A stretch of 64,000 bases of DNA. Source: Aphodosoma sp045126975 (GTDB lineage Bacteria > Bacteroidota > Bacteroidia > Bacteroidales > Paludibacteraceae). The stretch lies in the NCBI GenBank assembly GCA_045126975.1, contig JBGVPL010000010.1, positions 46,332 through 110,331 of the forward strand. Direction: 5' to 3'. Below the pieces are notes generated by a model. The model had not been told where the DNA came from, ran no database searches, and saw nothing but the letters and a program-made list of their open reading frames with translations. Below, piece after piece: positions 16,299 through 25,258 of this stretch; the first letter of the stretch is position 1, and the number at the start of each line of letters is the position of its first letter. A program made the position numbers and the translations under genes.

Positions 16299-18080
16299 TT
16301 ACAAAAGAACTTTGAACGATTGGTTAGATATACGGATGATGTAGAGCATGCCACGATTGAGGTCGGAGATGATGTCGCCATTGTTGATAACAGCGTGGCG
16401 CACGAGGAGACCTTGAGCATTGTAGATTTCGATAGGCTGAGCATCTGCGATGCCTGTAATCATGACGTTACCTCTAACTGTAAGGACATTTATTTGGTCG
16501 ATAATTTCGTCTTCTATATCGGTTACAATATTGGCTGTAACTGCTACTTTGATAGTTTTAATTGTAATTTTACCGTTAGAGTTGAATGCGAGTTCGACAA
16601 AGGTATTGCCTTTTTTAAGTGGAGTGAGGAGAAGATTGCCTTTCACTATTTCTGCTTTCACAATTGCCTCGTCGGCTACCTTATTCACACTCTTGATGAT
16701 AGAGGCATTATTTGAGTCGGCATCTTTCACCTTGCCATTAAGCGTGATTTCAACAGGTTTTGAGTTAGTGATATTTACGTCAGAGATATTCTCTACCACA
16801 GGGGCTTCGTTGTCGGGGAAGATGAACATGGCTGGATACCAATAGCGTTTAATAGGCGTTTGGTATTGTTGCATTTCGCCTTTGTTGTCGATGATGGCAT
16901 AGACCCAGTCTTGAGTGGCGATGTTCTCGCCTATATAGAGAGCTGCATAGACGTTGCCGTCTTTAGGATTGCATTGGATTGCACCACCATAGAAATATAA
17001 GCCGTCGGTTTCGCTATTATAAATCTCTTCACATTCGTTGTTGTCGATGTCATAGCGGTAGAAGTTGCAGTTGCGGAACCAGTTGATTTGCCCTGCACTT
17101 GGGTCGGTATAAACGAAATAGAGGGCATTTTCGGTGTTGCTGGCAGTAAGAGTGCCAGCAGTCCAAGCATACCAAGATTGAGGCACTCCGCCTACTTCGA
17201 GGCGCACAAAGCGAGTCTCGAGGCTATATTGGTCGATGCACATAAGTTGAGAGCCATTCCATGCATTGCCATTCCAGCCGTATGGATAGTGGAGGTTAGC
17301 CTCGTCGCCTTCTTCTTGATAGTTAACACCTACCCAAATGTTGCCGTCTTTAGCTTGAGCCATAGTAGAGAAACAGCCTTCGATGATTTTAACCACATCA
17401 TCGGTCTCAGGGTCGATGACCATTACGCCCAAATCTTGTTTGATAGCAAATACATAATCTTGAGTGCGGAGCATCATACCAATTTGGTTTTTGTAAAGAG
17501 GACCAAGACCGTCGGCATTGCTGATTTCGTCGCCTTTGATGAGTTCGTTGCCTGTGCCGTCGATGATAGCCTCAGAGTCCCAAGTGAACACTTTGCCTTT
17601 ACTGTCCCACTTAAAAACATAGATACCATTGGATGTGCCAACATAGAACTTTTCGTTGTTGACAAAGCAAACTCCACGACCATCGGCATCGGATTTGCCG
17701 TTCTCGTTGACAGAAATGAGGGGGTGGATTTCGTCACCAATAGGCTTGAGAGTTTTTTTATTCAAAATGGTGATACGACCAGATTGCACATCGGCAGGTT
17801 CGCCCGGGTCGCGGTCTTGTTTTGAGGTGATGACGATGTAATCGCCATAGAGTTGACCATATTGAGCAGTACAACCGAGCGAATACTCGTAGTTGTTAGC
17901 CATCTGCATGATGAGATAGTCGATAGTGCCGGTAGTCGGATTCCAGAAGTTAAGGGTACTGTTGTTGTGTCCGTACCAGTCTTCGTTGAGGACATAAACA
18001 CCATTGGTGTAGTCCTGCGCTTTGAGGTTGGTGCATAATACGGATGTGATTATGCAGAGTAGTAGGGTAAGTTTTTTCAT
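16299..18080 (-). CDS. BtuG-like beta-propeller protein with T9SS sorting domain
   Basis: 593 residues. Signal peptide MKKLTLLLCIITSVLCTNLKAQ has no lipobox cysteine. The mature part begins GVYVLNEDWYGHNNSTLNFW, matching the first blade of the BtuG-like lipoprotein at 19392 (MYVLNEGNMGSNKASIDFVD). Further repeats are visible (KFYVGTSNGIYVFKWD, YVFAIKQDLGVMVIDPET, DGNIWVGVNYQ). A short Ig-like stretch precedes a T9SS sorting domain (IEIYNAQGLLVRHA, ISDLNRGMLYIIRI). Two BtuG-like propellers thus sit in one operon, one lipid-anchored and one T9SS-exported. It is the last gene of the operon that starts at btuB. The inferred role is B12 binding at the surface; no ligand residues can be read from sequence. 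Confidence 0.75.
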   Translation of the reverse strand: MKKLTLLLCIITSVLCTNLKAQDYTNGVYVLNEDWYGHNNSTLNFWNPTTGTIDYLIMQMANNYEYSLGCTAQYGQLYGDYIVITSKQDRDPGEPADVQSGRITILNKKTLKPIGDEIHPLISVNENGKSDADGRGVCFVNNEKFYVGTSNGIYVFKWDSKGKVFTWDSEAIIDGTGNELIKGDEISNADGLGPLYKNQIGMMLRTQDYVFAIKQDLGVMVIDPETDDVVKIIEGCFSTMAQAKDGNIWVGVNYQEEGDEANLHYPYGWNGNAWNGSQLMCIDQYSLETRFVRLEVGGVPQSWYAWTAGTLTASNTENALYFVYTDPSAGQINWFRNCNFYRYDIDNNECEEIYNSETDGLYFYGGAIQCNPKDGNVYAALYIGENIATQDWVYAIIDNKGEMQQYQTPIKRYWYPAMFIFPDNEAPVVENISDVNITNSKPVEITLNGKVKDADSNNASIIKSVNKVADEAIVKAEIVKGNLLLTPLKKGNTFVELAFNSNGKITIKTIKVAVTANIVTDIEDEIIDQINVLTVRGNVMITGIADAQPIEIYNAQGLLVRHAVINNGDIISDLNRGMLYIIRISNQSFKVLL

Positions 18081-18156
18081 ATTTTAAGATATTTAGTAGC
18101 GAGTAGCGAGACTGCCATTCGGGATTATTATTTTATATATTTTTTCTCTCTCGGAT

Positions 18157-19386
18157 TTAAGGATTTGGGATAGTGGCGAGGTCGATATGGAGGTCTTCGG
18201 CACGGCAGAGTTCGGTGGAGGTTTCGCCAAGCCAACCGCATGACTGATTGACGCCTGTAAAGACTCGAATGAAGTCAGCTCCGTCGAGATGCACTGGGTT
18301 ACCATTTTTGTCAACAGCCCAATCGATATTGAAGCAACTTTTGTCCTCTACCTCGTTAGGATGATTGTCGGCATAGCCCCAATCGTAGGCATATAAGACA
18401 TAATAACTACCTGTGCCACTTTCGTCAACGGCATTGTGAGCAAGACGAGTGCCCGAGAATGTGATTTCGTCTGCATCAATCCACTGTGGAAAATACTCTT
18501 GACGGTGGTAAGAGTTCTTCTCGACATAGCCCGCAGTGCCATCGTTGGCTGTCCACGCAATATAAGAGGTATCGGTGATAGGAGTTTGAGGAATTGGAGT
18601 GGCTACGTGGTCGGCAGGAGTACGATAGTAAGTGATAGTATAATTGTGAGCCGTTTCGGGCTTATGATATTCGCTACCAGCAAGTTCGTACCATTCGTCA
18701 TCAGGCAAGCCATTGCCATTGCGGTCGAGGGCAACCATCACGATGCCCGGCTCGGAACTACCACCCGACTCAGGAGCATTGGGGTTAGGATTGGCTTCGG
18801 CATAGAAAGAGTTGCCAAGTATCTTGAAGTCCATTTCGCCCGGCACATTGGCTACGGTGTGGTCGAAACCAAAAGTAACATAGCCACCATAACCGCCAAG
18901 AGAGATGAGTACGTCGTTTTTGTCGCCTATGCACTCCAAGACCTTTTCGCACATAGTCTCTTCGGTGTCGCCCTCTTTGTATTCGGGCAATAAGTTGACA
19001 AACTGACCGGGCGCAGGGCGATATTCATAGACTTTGGTGATATAGCGACTGTAGGCTACTTGCTCTTGCCACACTACGACCTTGACATCGTACTCAACTG
19101 GGTCGGTATCGTCAATGATATTTAGGCGTATGTAGTAGGTGCCTACCTCGCTTGCCACAAAAAAGAGGTCGCGCTCGGTAGAGATGACCGAATCGTTGCC
19201 GAGCGAATCACGCATAGTCCAGAGGTAAGCTTCGCCTGTAAATTCGGGGTGTAGATGCAGAAGTCGCATGCGCTCAACGGCATACTCTTCGTTGATGCCA
19301 AGACTGACCATTTCGATTTTTGGAGCGCAGGAAGTGAGGAAGAGTACAAATAACAGAGTACAGATAACAGAAATTTTATAATTCAT
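18157..19386 (-). CDS. Surface lipoprotein of the B12 operon (auxiliary B12-binding candidate)
   Basis: 409 residues from the ATG at 19386; the in-frame TTG at 19395 overlaps the upstream stop and is not needed. The signal peptide ends in a lipobox (FLTSC-A). The core contains a GGYGGYVTFGFDH strand, GNSFYAEA, a calcium-loop-like DRNGNGLPDDEWYELAGSEY, NIDWAVDKNGNPV, DFIRVFTGVNQSCGWLGETSTE. The same module forms residues 240-545 of the 1617-residue protein. It sits directly between the BtuG-like gene and the T9SS propeller gene in a riboswitch-led operon. Auxiliary surface B12-binding proteins (BtuH and others) are known in such operons; I cannot confirm which family this is. The signal peptide core is encoded by period-7 repeats (19336-19370). 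Confidence 0.75.
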   Translation of the reverse strand: MNYKISVICTLLFVLFLTSCAPKIEMVSLGINEEYAVERMRLLHLHPEFTGEAYLWTMRDSLGNDSVISTERDLFFVASEVGTYYIRLNIIDDTDPVEYDVKVVVWQEQVAYSRYITKVYEYRPAPGQFVNLLPEYKEGDTEETMCEKVLECIGDKNDVLISLGGYGGYVTFGFDHTVANVPGEMDFKILGNSFYAEANPNPNAPESGGSSEPGIVMVALDRNGNGLPDDEWYELAGSEYHKPETAHNYTITYYRTPADHVATPIPQTPITDTSYIAWTANDGTAGYVEKNSYHRQEYFPQWIDADEITFSGTRLAHNAVDESGTGSYYVLYAYDWGYADNHPNEVEDKSCFNIDWAVDKNGNPVHLDGADFIRVFTGVNQSCGWLGETSTELCRAEDLHIDLATIPNP

Positions 19387-19391
19387 AATTC

Positions 19392-20564
19392 TCAATTCTT
19401 AAATAAGAACACCATGTGAGCAGGGATGTCGCCTGCGCGGACTGACCATTTCTTTTTGCCCTCGCGACTGTAGCAGTGCAATGCCCCACTCGATACGTAG
19501 TTTTTAGCGTCGGTAACATAGATATCACCATTAGCAGGATTAACGTTGATGCCATAAGGGATTTCGATGTTGTCCTCAGTGCCGTCGGTGATGAAGTGGT
19601 CGGTGACTAACTCGCGTGTGCGGACGTCGATGATGCCATAGGTGATGTTGTTGCGCTCCTCTTGGTTGTTCCACTCTACGCTATAGAAATAGAGCGAGTC
19701 GCCTTGTATGCACATTTCGGAACAAGGGATGTCGAGTGTGTCGGTAACAACCATTTTGTGAGAAAACTTGTTCTCCTTCTCCAAAACAAACATTTTAGAA
19801 CGCACAGAGCCATAGTTGCCACGCGAAGTGACCCAGAGTTTGCCGTATTTGTCAGCCTCGATGCGATGGAGATTGATGCCTACGGGGATTTTTTCGACTT
19901 GCGTCATGCCATACATCTCGACGACAGAGACAGTATAGTCGTATTTGGGCACACGATAACCGCCTGAATTGGCTACGTAGATGTATTCGCCAATAATCTC
20001 TAACTCGTCAGGTTGATAGCCTACGGTGCATTTGCCCGTAATCATAAGCGAGGCTGTATCAACACGATAGACTGCACCTAATTGGGCGTCGGGGTCGATG
20101 GCTACAGGTCCTACATACGCCGACACATAGGCATTGCCCTTGGCAAATTTGATATAACGGCAGTTGGGAATGTCGATTTGTCCGATGCGAATTAGCGTGT
20201 GAGCATCCATTACTTCGACCTTGTGGGAACAGTTGATAACGGCATAGATTTTATTGCCATAGATTTGTATGTCGTTGCCCACATCGCCCAACTCCTTGAT
20301 GACCGTAGGGTTGCGCTCGGCGTACATATTGCGCACGTAGTAGGAGTTTTTGAAATCGACAAAGTCGATAGATGCTTTGTTGCTACCCATGTTGCCCTCG
20401 TTGAGGACGTACATCCCGATTGGGTCGGCATCGGGGTCGATGTCAAATGGGAGTATTTCGTATTCGGTTGGCACTACGAGTTCGTCTTTGCGGCAACTAT
20501 CGAATAGGATAATACTCAAGATACAAGGCAGAATGGAAAGTATTATTAGTTTAAAGTTTTTCAT
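19392..20564 (-). CDS. btuG: BtuG-like surface B12-binding lipoprotein
   Basis: 390 residues. Signal peptide with lipobox (LFDSC-RKD). The mature protein is a seven-bladed propeller type: GMYVLNEGNMGSNKASIDFVD, a VGNDIQIYGNKIYAVINCSHKVEVMDAHT blade pattern, YQPDELEIIGEYIYVANSGG, and a last blade GDIYVTDAKNYVSSGALHCY. In Bacteroides, BtuG is a surface-exposed lipoprotein that binds cobalamin very tightly and caps BtuB. Position after btuB, behind a cobalamin riboswitch, supports the same job here. The next gene starts 5 bases after its stop. The function is inferred from family and context. Confidence 0.82.
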   Translation of the reverse strand: MKNFKLIILSILPCILSIILFDSCRKDELVVPTEYEILPFDIDPDADPIGMYVLNEGNMGSNKASIDFVDFKNSYYVRNMYAERNPTVIKELGDVGNDIQIYGNKIYAVINCSHKVEVMDAHTLIRIGQIDIPNCRYIKFAKGNAYVSAYVGPVAIDPDAQLGAVYRVDTASLMITGKCTVGYQPDELEIIGEYIYVANSGGYRVPKYDYTVSVVEMYGMTQVEKIPVGINLHRIEADKYGKLWVTSRGNYGSVRSKMFVLEKENKFSHKMVVTDTLDIPCSEMCIQGDSLYFYSVEWNNQEERNNITYGIIDVRTRELVTDHFITDGTEDNIEIPYGINVNPANGDIYVTDAKNYVSSGALHCYSREGKKKWSVRAGDIPAHMVFLFKN

Positions 20565-20715
20565 ATTTACAGATTATTAAACACGAGACTTTTTTTCTCA
20601 CCGAATTTTTGTCTCTCACGGAACCGAAGGTCTTGAGCCTTGGCGAAAAATCCACTGAACTCACGGAAATTATTTATCGCAAGCGATAAATGCCATGCGG
20701 GATTATTTTCATATA
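20565..20715. other. Short gap with palindrome between btuB and btuG
   Basis: The gap holds a perfect palindrome TTTATCGC-AA-GCGATAAA (20673-20690), followed by TGCCATGCGGGATTATT, which resembles the sequence at 18113-18130 upstream of the 16299 gene. No terminator T-run is seen, so btuB and the downstream genes can share a transcript. Confidence 0.5.
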
Positions 20716-22770
20716 TTAAATTTCTACTACAAGTCCGAAGCGATAGTTGCGTTTAGGCATAGGATAATTGAGGATGACATCATAGTCTTGCGACAAGAGA
20801 TTGTTTACTTCGATGGTGGCTTTCATGACTACTTTTTTGATTTTGAAAGACTTCATGAGCGAAACGTCGCTTGTATACCAAGGCTGAGTGTAGTTGTAGC
20901 GGATGTTTTCTTGTTGGTTGTAACGCTCGCCGGTATAGATAAAACTGTAGTTCAAATGCCAGCCTCGCCAATCCAACATCACTACTGCCGAGCCACTATG
21001 CCAAGGGATGTAAGGGATTTGATGACCGTAATAGTTGTCGGCAGGGTTGGTTACATCGATTGCCTCTTGATAGGTGTATTGCAGTTTAGTTGTCAAATCG
21101 ATGTCGTAAGGCAAGCCAAAAGTCATGCCCAATTGAGCATCGACCCCCGTAATCTTCACACGACCGAGATTGAGCATAGTCCAACGGAATTGTTGCCCTT
21201 TGGGGTAGGCTATAATCTTGTCCTTTACATTATTATAATAAGCATCGGCACCGATTTTGAAGTATTTGAACCAACTATCATTTTGAACTAAATCATAAAG
21301 GATACCGACGTTGTATTGGATTGCCGTTTCGGGCTTTAGGTAGGCATTACCCATATCGGTGTAGTAGAGATCGTTGAATGTAGGCATGCGATAACTGTGC
21401 TTGTAGAAGGCTCGCAAGACGAGGTTTGGTCGGAAAGGTTTGTAAGAGATGAATACGGCAGGCGTGATTTTCACCTTGTCGGGCACAGAGTCGCGACCAC
21501 GGTCCTCCTCATCGACGTAGGTCATCAAGCCCGAAGCCTGCATCTTGAGACAATCGGCTAACGAATAGGCAGTTGCGACTGAGAGCCAATGAGTAAAACG
21601 CTCCACCTCCATATATTCCGACAAGCCATTCCATTGGAAGTCATACGAGAGCGAGACGTCCCAATTCTTCAAAATTTCGTATTTATTAGCCAACGAGAGA
21701 TACATTTCGCGCTGCTTGTAGATATTATCTACATGTATCAACTTGTCATCGTTGTTGACGTAACGAGTATAGTCGTAGGCATATTTAGTATTGAAACGAG
21801 TTTGCAATTTAGGAAGGAATTCGTATTCGAAAGTACCTTGAATAAAGGAGTTTTTGTCCCAAATGCGCTCGCCACGACGCCAGACATTGTTGACAATTGC
21901 ACCAGGAATACCACGCTCAGAATTGTAGTGATAGAGATAGACTTTCCAGAGACCCTTAGGCAAATAGCCATGCACACCACCCTCCAAACGCACGGCGTCG
22001 ATGTCGCCATTTTCGCGGATAGCAGTAGTATCGTAAGCCAATTCGCCCGATGGAGTCACACGACGATAGCGGAATTTGTATTTACCCGAAGCATTGACCC
22101 ATTCGGCATTGAAACTTGCGCTAACAGTCTCGCACAATTTATATTCGAATGTAATAGAGGGATTTAACAAATCGAAAGAACCTGCACGAAGACCTGCACG
22201 GAGGTGGCATTGTTCGCCCTCTTTGAATTTAGGAAAACGAGTGGTGAGATATATCGACCCAGCCGAACCGAACTCGCGAGCCGATTGGAAGATATCGCTC
22301 TTCTGACCATTGTAGAGCGACACAGCTTCGATGTTTTCGAGCGAATATTTACCCAAATCGACTTGACCATTTTGAGCATTACCCAACTCGATGCCATTGT
22401 AATATACGCCCATGTGGTTGGTACCCATCGAACGAATATTTACGGTTTTGATACCACCCACGCCACCATAGTCTTTGAGTTGAACGCCAGAGAAATAGCG
22501 CAACGCATCCGCCACACTATGCGAACGAAGCATCTCTAATTCAACACCTTTCATAGTTTGGGCAGGGATAACCTCTTTGAACGATTGCGCCACCACTTCT
22601 ACTTCGGGAAGATGTTGGATGCTATCGAAATAGGACTGCCAATAGAGAGAGTCGCTTTTCGATGCAGATTGAGCATGTAGAGACGCAATATTTTGCGTCT
22701 GAAGTAGCTGAATAACAGAAAAGACAACTACTAATAAAAATACCTTTTTGAAATCGTATTTAAAAGACAT
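20716..22770 (-). CDS. btuB: TonB-dependent outer-membrane receptor, BtuB type
   Basis: 684 residues. A signal region is followed by a TonB-box-like EVEVVAQSF (about 54-62), a plug domain (SVADALRYFSGVQLKDYGGVGGIKTVNIRSMG, then VYYNGIELGNAQNG and SAGSIYLTTRFP), and a 22-strand-type barrel. Barrel features include SYRMPTFNDLYYTDMGNAYLKPE and the final aromatic-hydrophobic strand YRFGLVVEI. The cobalamin riboswitch upstream and the BtuG-like gene downstream identify it as the B12 receptor rather than an iron or glycan receptor. There is no N-terminal carboxypeptidase-like domain of the SusC type. The codons for residues about 24-30 (TQNIASL) lie in a 24-bp palindrome that is also found in queG. 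Confidence 0.87.
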   Translation of the reverse strand: MSFKYDFKKVFLLVVVFSVIQLLQTQNIASLHAQSASKSDSLYWQSYFDSIQHLPEVEVVAQSFKEVIPAQTMKGVELEMLRSHSVADALRYFSGVQLKDYGGVGGIKTVNIRSMGTNHMGVYYNGIELGNAQNGQVDLGKYSLENIEAVSLYNGQKSDIFQSAREFGSAGSIYLTTRFPKFKEGEQCHLRAGLRAGSFDLLNPSITFEYKLCETVSASFNAEWVNASGKYKFRYRRVTPSGELAYDTTAIRENGDIDAVRLEGGVHGYLPKGLWKVYLYHYNSERGIPGAIVNNVWRRGERIWDKNSFIQGTFEYEFLPKLQTRFNTKYAYDYTRYVNNDDKLIHVDNIYKQREMYLSLANKYEILKNWDVSLSYDFQWNGLSEYMEVERFTHWLSVATAYSLADCLKMQASGLMTYVDEEDRGRDSVPDKVKITPAVFISYKPFRPNLVLRAFYKHSYRMPTFNDLYYTDMGNAYLKPETAIQYNVGILYDLVQNDSWFKYFKIGADAYYNNVKDKIIAYPKGQQFRWTMLNLGRVKITGVDAQLGMTFGLPYDIDLTTKLQYTYQEAIDVTNPADNYYGHQIPYIPWHSGSAVVMLDWRGWHLNYSFIYTGERYNQQENIRYNYTQPWYTSDVSLMKSFKIKKVVMKATIEVNNLLSQDYDVILNYPMPKRNYRFGLVVEI
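22677..22700. repeat. 24-bp palindromic repeat inside btuB
   Basis: The core GACGCAATATTTTGCGTC lies in the signal-peptide end of btuB. The 24 bases are identical (reverse complement) to part of 60494-60518 in queG, and both copies are read as TQNIASL. Confidence 0.85.
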
Positions 22771-22809
22771 TTAAATGAAATTTATAGAATGATTTTTTTA
22801 TGCGTGAAT

Positions 22810-22854
22810 AAAAAAAAGTCGTATCCTGCAACTTTTTACAGCGCAGGATACGAC
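22810..22854 (-). terminator. Riboswitch expression-platform terminator, copy 2
   Basis: Same hairpin as 15792-15835: GTCGTATCCTGC and GCAGGATACGAC arms followed by eight T on the minus strand, 40 bases before the btuB start. It is the expected off-switch for btuB. Confidence 0.78.
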
Positions 22855-23008
22855 AAAACACAATATTTTCAAGTTGAAAGTTGAGAGTTGAAAGTTATTA
22901 CAATACCAATAAACTTTCTCTTTTTTGTAATTCAAAGTACAATAAATTAGTACTTATTTTACCTTTCTAAATAAAAAAAATCAGAAAATCTGCAAGTGTT
23001 TTGATTTG

Positions 23009-23024
23009 CCCGTTATCCTGCGGG
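23009..23024 (-). promoter_or_regulatory. Small hairpin next to aptamer (P13-like), copy 2
   Basis: CCCG / CGGG stem with loop CAGGATAA on the minus strand, identical to the copy-1 hairpin at 15954-15969. The loop is complementary to the 5' arm of the terminator at 22810-22854. Confidence 0.5.
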
Positions 23025-23044
23025 TATAATCGTTTGTTTGAAAG

Positions 23045-23288
23045 CAAAGGCAGGTCTTCTGACTCGTCTCATTTATTGCGCCTTCCCAGTGTTAACCAGT
23101 GGCAGAGAGTGCAATAAACTATTTTTAGTCGTAAGTAATAAGTCGTAAGTCGCAAGACTTTTGTCTTTATACTATCTACTTATTACTTTGTACTTAAAAT
23201 AAGACACACAGCAACAGGTATTGTTTCGGATTCTCACCGAATTCCCTTTTAGCCCAAAAATGGCGTAACCATTTCGGGAACCATTTGC
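23045..23288 (-). ncRNA. Cobalamin riboswitch, copy 2 (btuB leader)
   Basis: It carries the same conserved core as copy 1 and is almost identical to it over the whole aptamer, including the peripheral arm made of period-7 repeats (23128-23155 and about 23163-23197). The main differences are in the stem at 23255-23285 and single changes such as TGTTAACC for TATTAACC. It heads btuB and the three downstream surface-protein genes. Confidence 0.94.
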
Positions 23289-23293
23289 GACTG

Positions 23294-23324
23294 CAAAGGT
23301 AGTAATATTTTTTATTATGACAAA
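23294..23324 (-). promoter_or_regulatory. Promoter of riboswitch copy 2 and the btuB operon
   Basis: On the minus strand TTTG (23321-23324), 19 bases, TACCTTTG (23294-23301). The spacing is the same as in the copy-1 promoter. Confidence 0.85.
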
Positions 23325-23359
23325 GAAAAAAACAAAAAATCCACAAATATTTTTCACTT

Positions 23360-24394
23360 CTAAAAATATTCCTTCACTGCAAATTCATATTGGCTAATAA
23401 AAATCTGTTTAAATGCATATAAATTATTTTGCTCATAAAAAATTAACATTGCTTTTTTATAATCGATTGAATCTACAGTTCGAAACGATAATGGACAATA
23501 TCCATTAGCAATTAACAGAGCATTACTTGTGATACGAGCCGTACGTTTATTACCATCCATAAAAGGTTGAATATAACTCAACAAAAGCAAAGCAAGTAAA
23601 GCTTTTTCAAACACATTACTACGACTATTAATTAAATCACACATATCTCGCATAGCCTCTCGAATTTGAAATTCATTATCCAATGGGCGATAATTAGTTC
23701 CTGTAATACCTACACGACGATGACGCAATCCTTTATCGACCGACAACTCTTTAGTCAACAAAGAGTGAATATCCTCAATGCTTCCAATTGTCAATGTCTG
23801 CAAAAAATCAGGATTATCCAATACAAAAAGCAAAGCATCTTTATGATTTAACAACATCATAGCCTCCTCTTTGGTTTTTCCATCTGCAGTTTTACTCTCT
23901 CGCAACAAACGTTCCGTTTCTAAAAGCGAATAAGTATTACCTTCTATTTGCGAAGACTTCCAACTCAAATCAATACCCAACCGAGCCATTTCTCGGCGAT
24001 ATTCATTTTCGCTCATCTCTGCTATATTTTTACGGAACTCAGCTTGCAAAGCATTCAAACGCTCTAACTCATCATCTGTAAACAACGCTACTTTAGATAG
24101 TTGATTATTGATAACATCAAAATTAAAACTAACTTGTACTTGCCGCTCATCCACATCCTTTGCAAAATAGGTATCTAAAGACAAAGGCATCAAAAGATGA
24201 GCATAATCCGACAAACGATAACGCGTAGCCCTCGCCTTACCTTCTACAACAACATTACCATCTTTTACTGCCATAGCAATAAGTCGTTTCAAAGTAGCAT
24301 CACTTCCTCCAAAATTAACTCCCTCACGAATTTCCTCTCTCGTCGAAAGAGGATTATAATGCAAATATTGCAATATCTCACGAATTACATCCAT
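23360..24394 (-). CDS. Fic family protein with degenerate catalytic motif
   Basis: 344 residues. An N-terminal winged-helix-like part (residues 1-65, STREEIREGVNFGGSDATLKRLI) precedes a Fic domain. The inhibitory motif [ST]xxxE[GN] is present as SSQIEG (about residue 150) before the core, as in class II Fic proteins. The active-site loop reads QPFMDGNKRTAR, where the usual motif is HxFx[DE]GN[GK]RxxR; the catalytic His is Gln. Fic proteins normally transfer AMP or other nucleotide parts to protein hydroxyls. With Gln at this position, activity is doubtful or different. It stands alone, just upstream of the btuB promoter and with no antitoxin partner gene. Confidence 0.8.
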   Translation of the reverse strand: MDVIREILQYLHYNPLSTREEIREGVNFGGSDATLKRLIAMAVKDGNVVVEGKARATRYRLSDYAHLLMPLSLDTYFAKDVDERQVQVSFNFDVINNQLSKVALFTDDELERLNALQAEFRKNIAEMSENEYRREMARLGIDLSWKSSQIEGNTYSLLETERLLRESKTADGKTKEEAMMLLNHKDALLFVLDNPDFLQTLTIGSIEDIHSLLTKELSVDKGLRHRRVGITGTNYRPLDNEFQIREAMRDMCDLINSRSNVFEKALLALLLLSYIQPFMDGNKRTARITSNALLIANGYCPLSFRTVDSIDYKKAMLIFYEQNNLYAFKQIFISQYEFAVKEYF

Positions 24395-24516
24395 AATATA
24401 ACAATGTTAATTTTATAAATCGGTGCAAAATTACAAAAAACAATTGAATTATCGGCTCACATTGAGCTAAAAAAGCTCAAAAAAATAACATTTTTGAGCT
24501 GATTTATTCGATTTTT

Positions 24517-24551
24517 CAAAAAAAGTGGCAAACCTCGAAGATTTGCCACTT
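24517..24551 (-). terminator. Rho-independent terminator of pssA
   Basis: On the minus strand AAGTGGCAAA pairs with TTTGCCACTT, followed by TTTTTT. It lies 21 bases after the pssA stop. Confidence 0.85.
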
Positions 24552-24571
24552 GATATAATAACAAATATTAC

Positions 24572-25258
24572 TTATTTCCTTTTAACTGTAACAGCACCGA
24601 CTATCGAGAGTAGGATGTACCATATTATAATCAGTGGCAGTGACTTATGCCAGAAGCATGCGGCAAGGGCAATGACACCTATTATAAATAGGTAGCGCAT
24701 ACGATTGTCAGCCCAACGGAAATTATGGAATTTGAGAGAGAACATTGGCAATTCGCACACCAAGAGGTAAGACGAAACGAATGCCATCGCCAATATTGCC
24801 CAAGGCGACATAGCCGAGATGAGCGACTCATAGCCGTATGCCAAGCCGAGCCAAAAGATTGCATTGGCTGGTGTGGCAAGACCGATGAAAGAAGAAGTTT
24901 GGCGTTCGTCGATATTGAATTTACCGAGACGATAGGTTGAAAAAAGCGTGATAAGGAATCCCAAATATGGCAAATAGGTCCACACCGAAGCAAGCGGAGC
25001 AAGCAATCGGAAAGCAATCATACCAGGCACAAGGCCAAATGTGATGACATCGGCAAGCGAGTCGAGCTCTTTGCCAAGAGGCGACGATACGTGGAGTAGT
25101 CGCGCCACTGCCCCATCCATAAAATCGAGAGTTGCCCCGATGAGAACGAACAATAGTGCCAAATCGAATCGCGAATTATAGGCAAATATACATGCTATAA
25201 TTCCCGAAAATTGATTTAACAATGTAATCGAATTCGGAATATGCTTTTTACAATTCAT
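24572..25258 (-). CDS. pssA: CDP-diacylglycerol-serine O-phosphatidyltransferase
   Basis: 228 residues, an integral membrane enzyme that makes phosphatidylserine from CDP-diacylglycerol and serine, the first step to phosphatidylethanolamine. The CDP-alcohol phosphotransferase signature is complete: D-F-M-D-G-A-V-A-R, then G-K-E-L-D-S-L-A-D, starting near residue 46. About six to eight hydrophobic helices follow the pattern of the family, and the start MNCKKHIPNSITLLNQFSG is the usual one. It is transcribed alone, with a clear terminator. No decarboxylase gene (psd) is next to it here. Confidence 0.9.
   Translation of the reverse strand: MNCKKHIPNSITLLNQFSGIIACIFAYNSRFDLALLFVLIGATLDFMDGAVARLLHVSSPLGKELDSLADVITFGLVPGMIAFRLLAPLASVWTYLPYLGFLITLFSTYRLGKFNIDERQTSSFIGLATPANAIFWLGLAYGYESLISAMSPWAILAMAFVSSYLLVCELPMFSLKFHNFRWADNRMRYLFIIGVIALAACFWHKSLPLIIIWYILLSIVGAVTVKRK

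Noticed and set aside
20716..22770. SusC-type glycan receptor
   Set aside because: It lacks the N-terminal carboxypeptidase-like domain and SusD partner, and it follows a cobalamin riboswitch.
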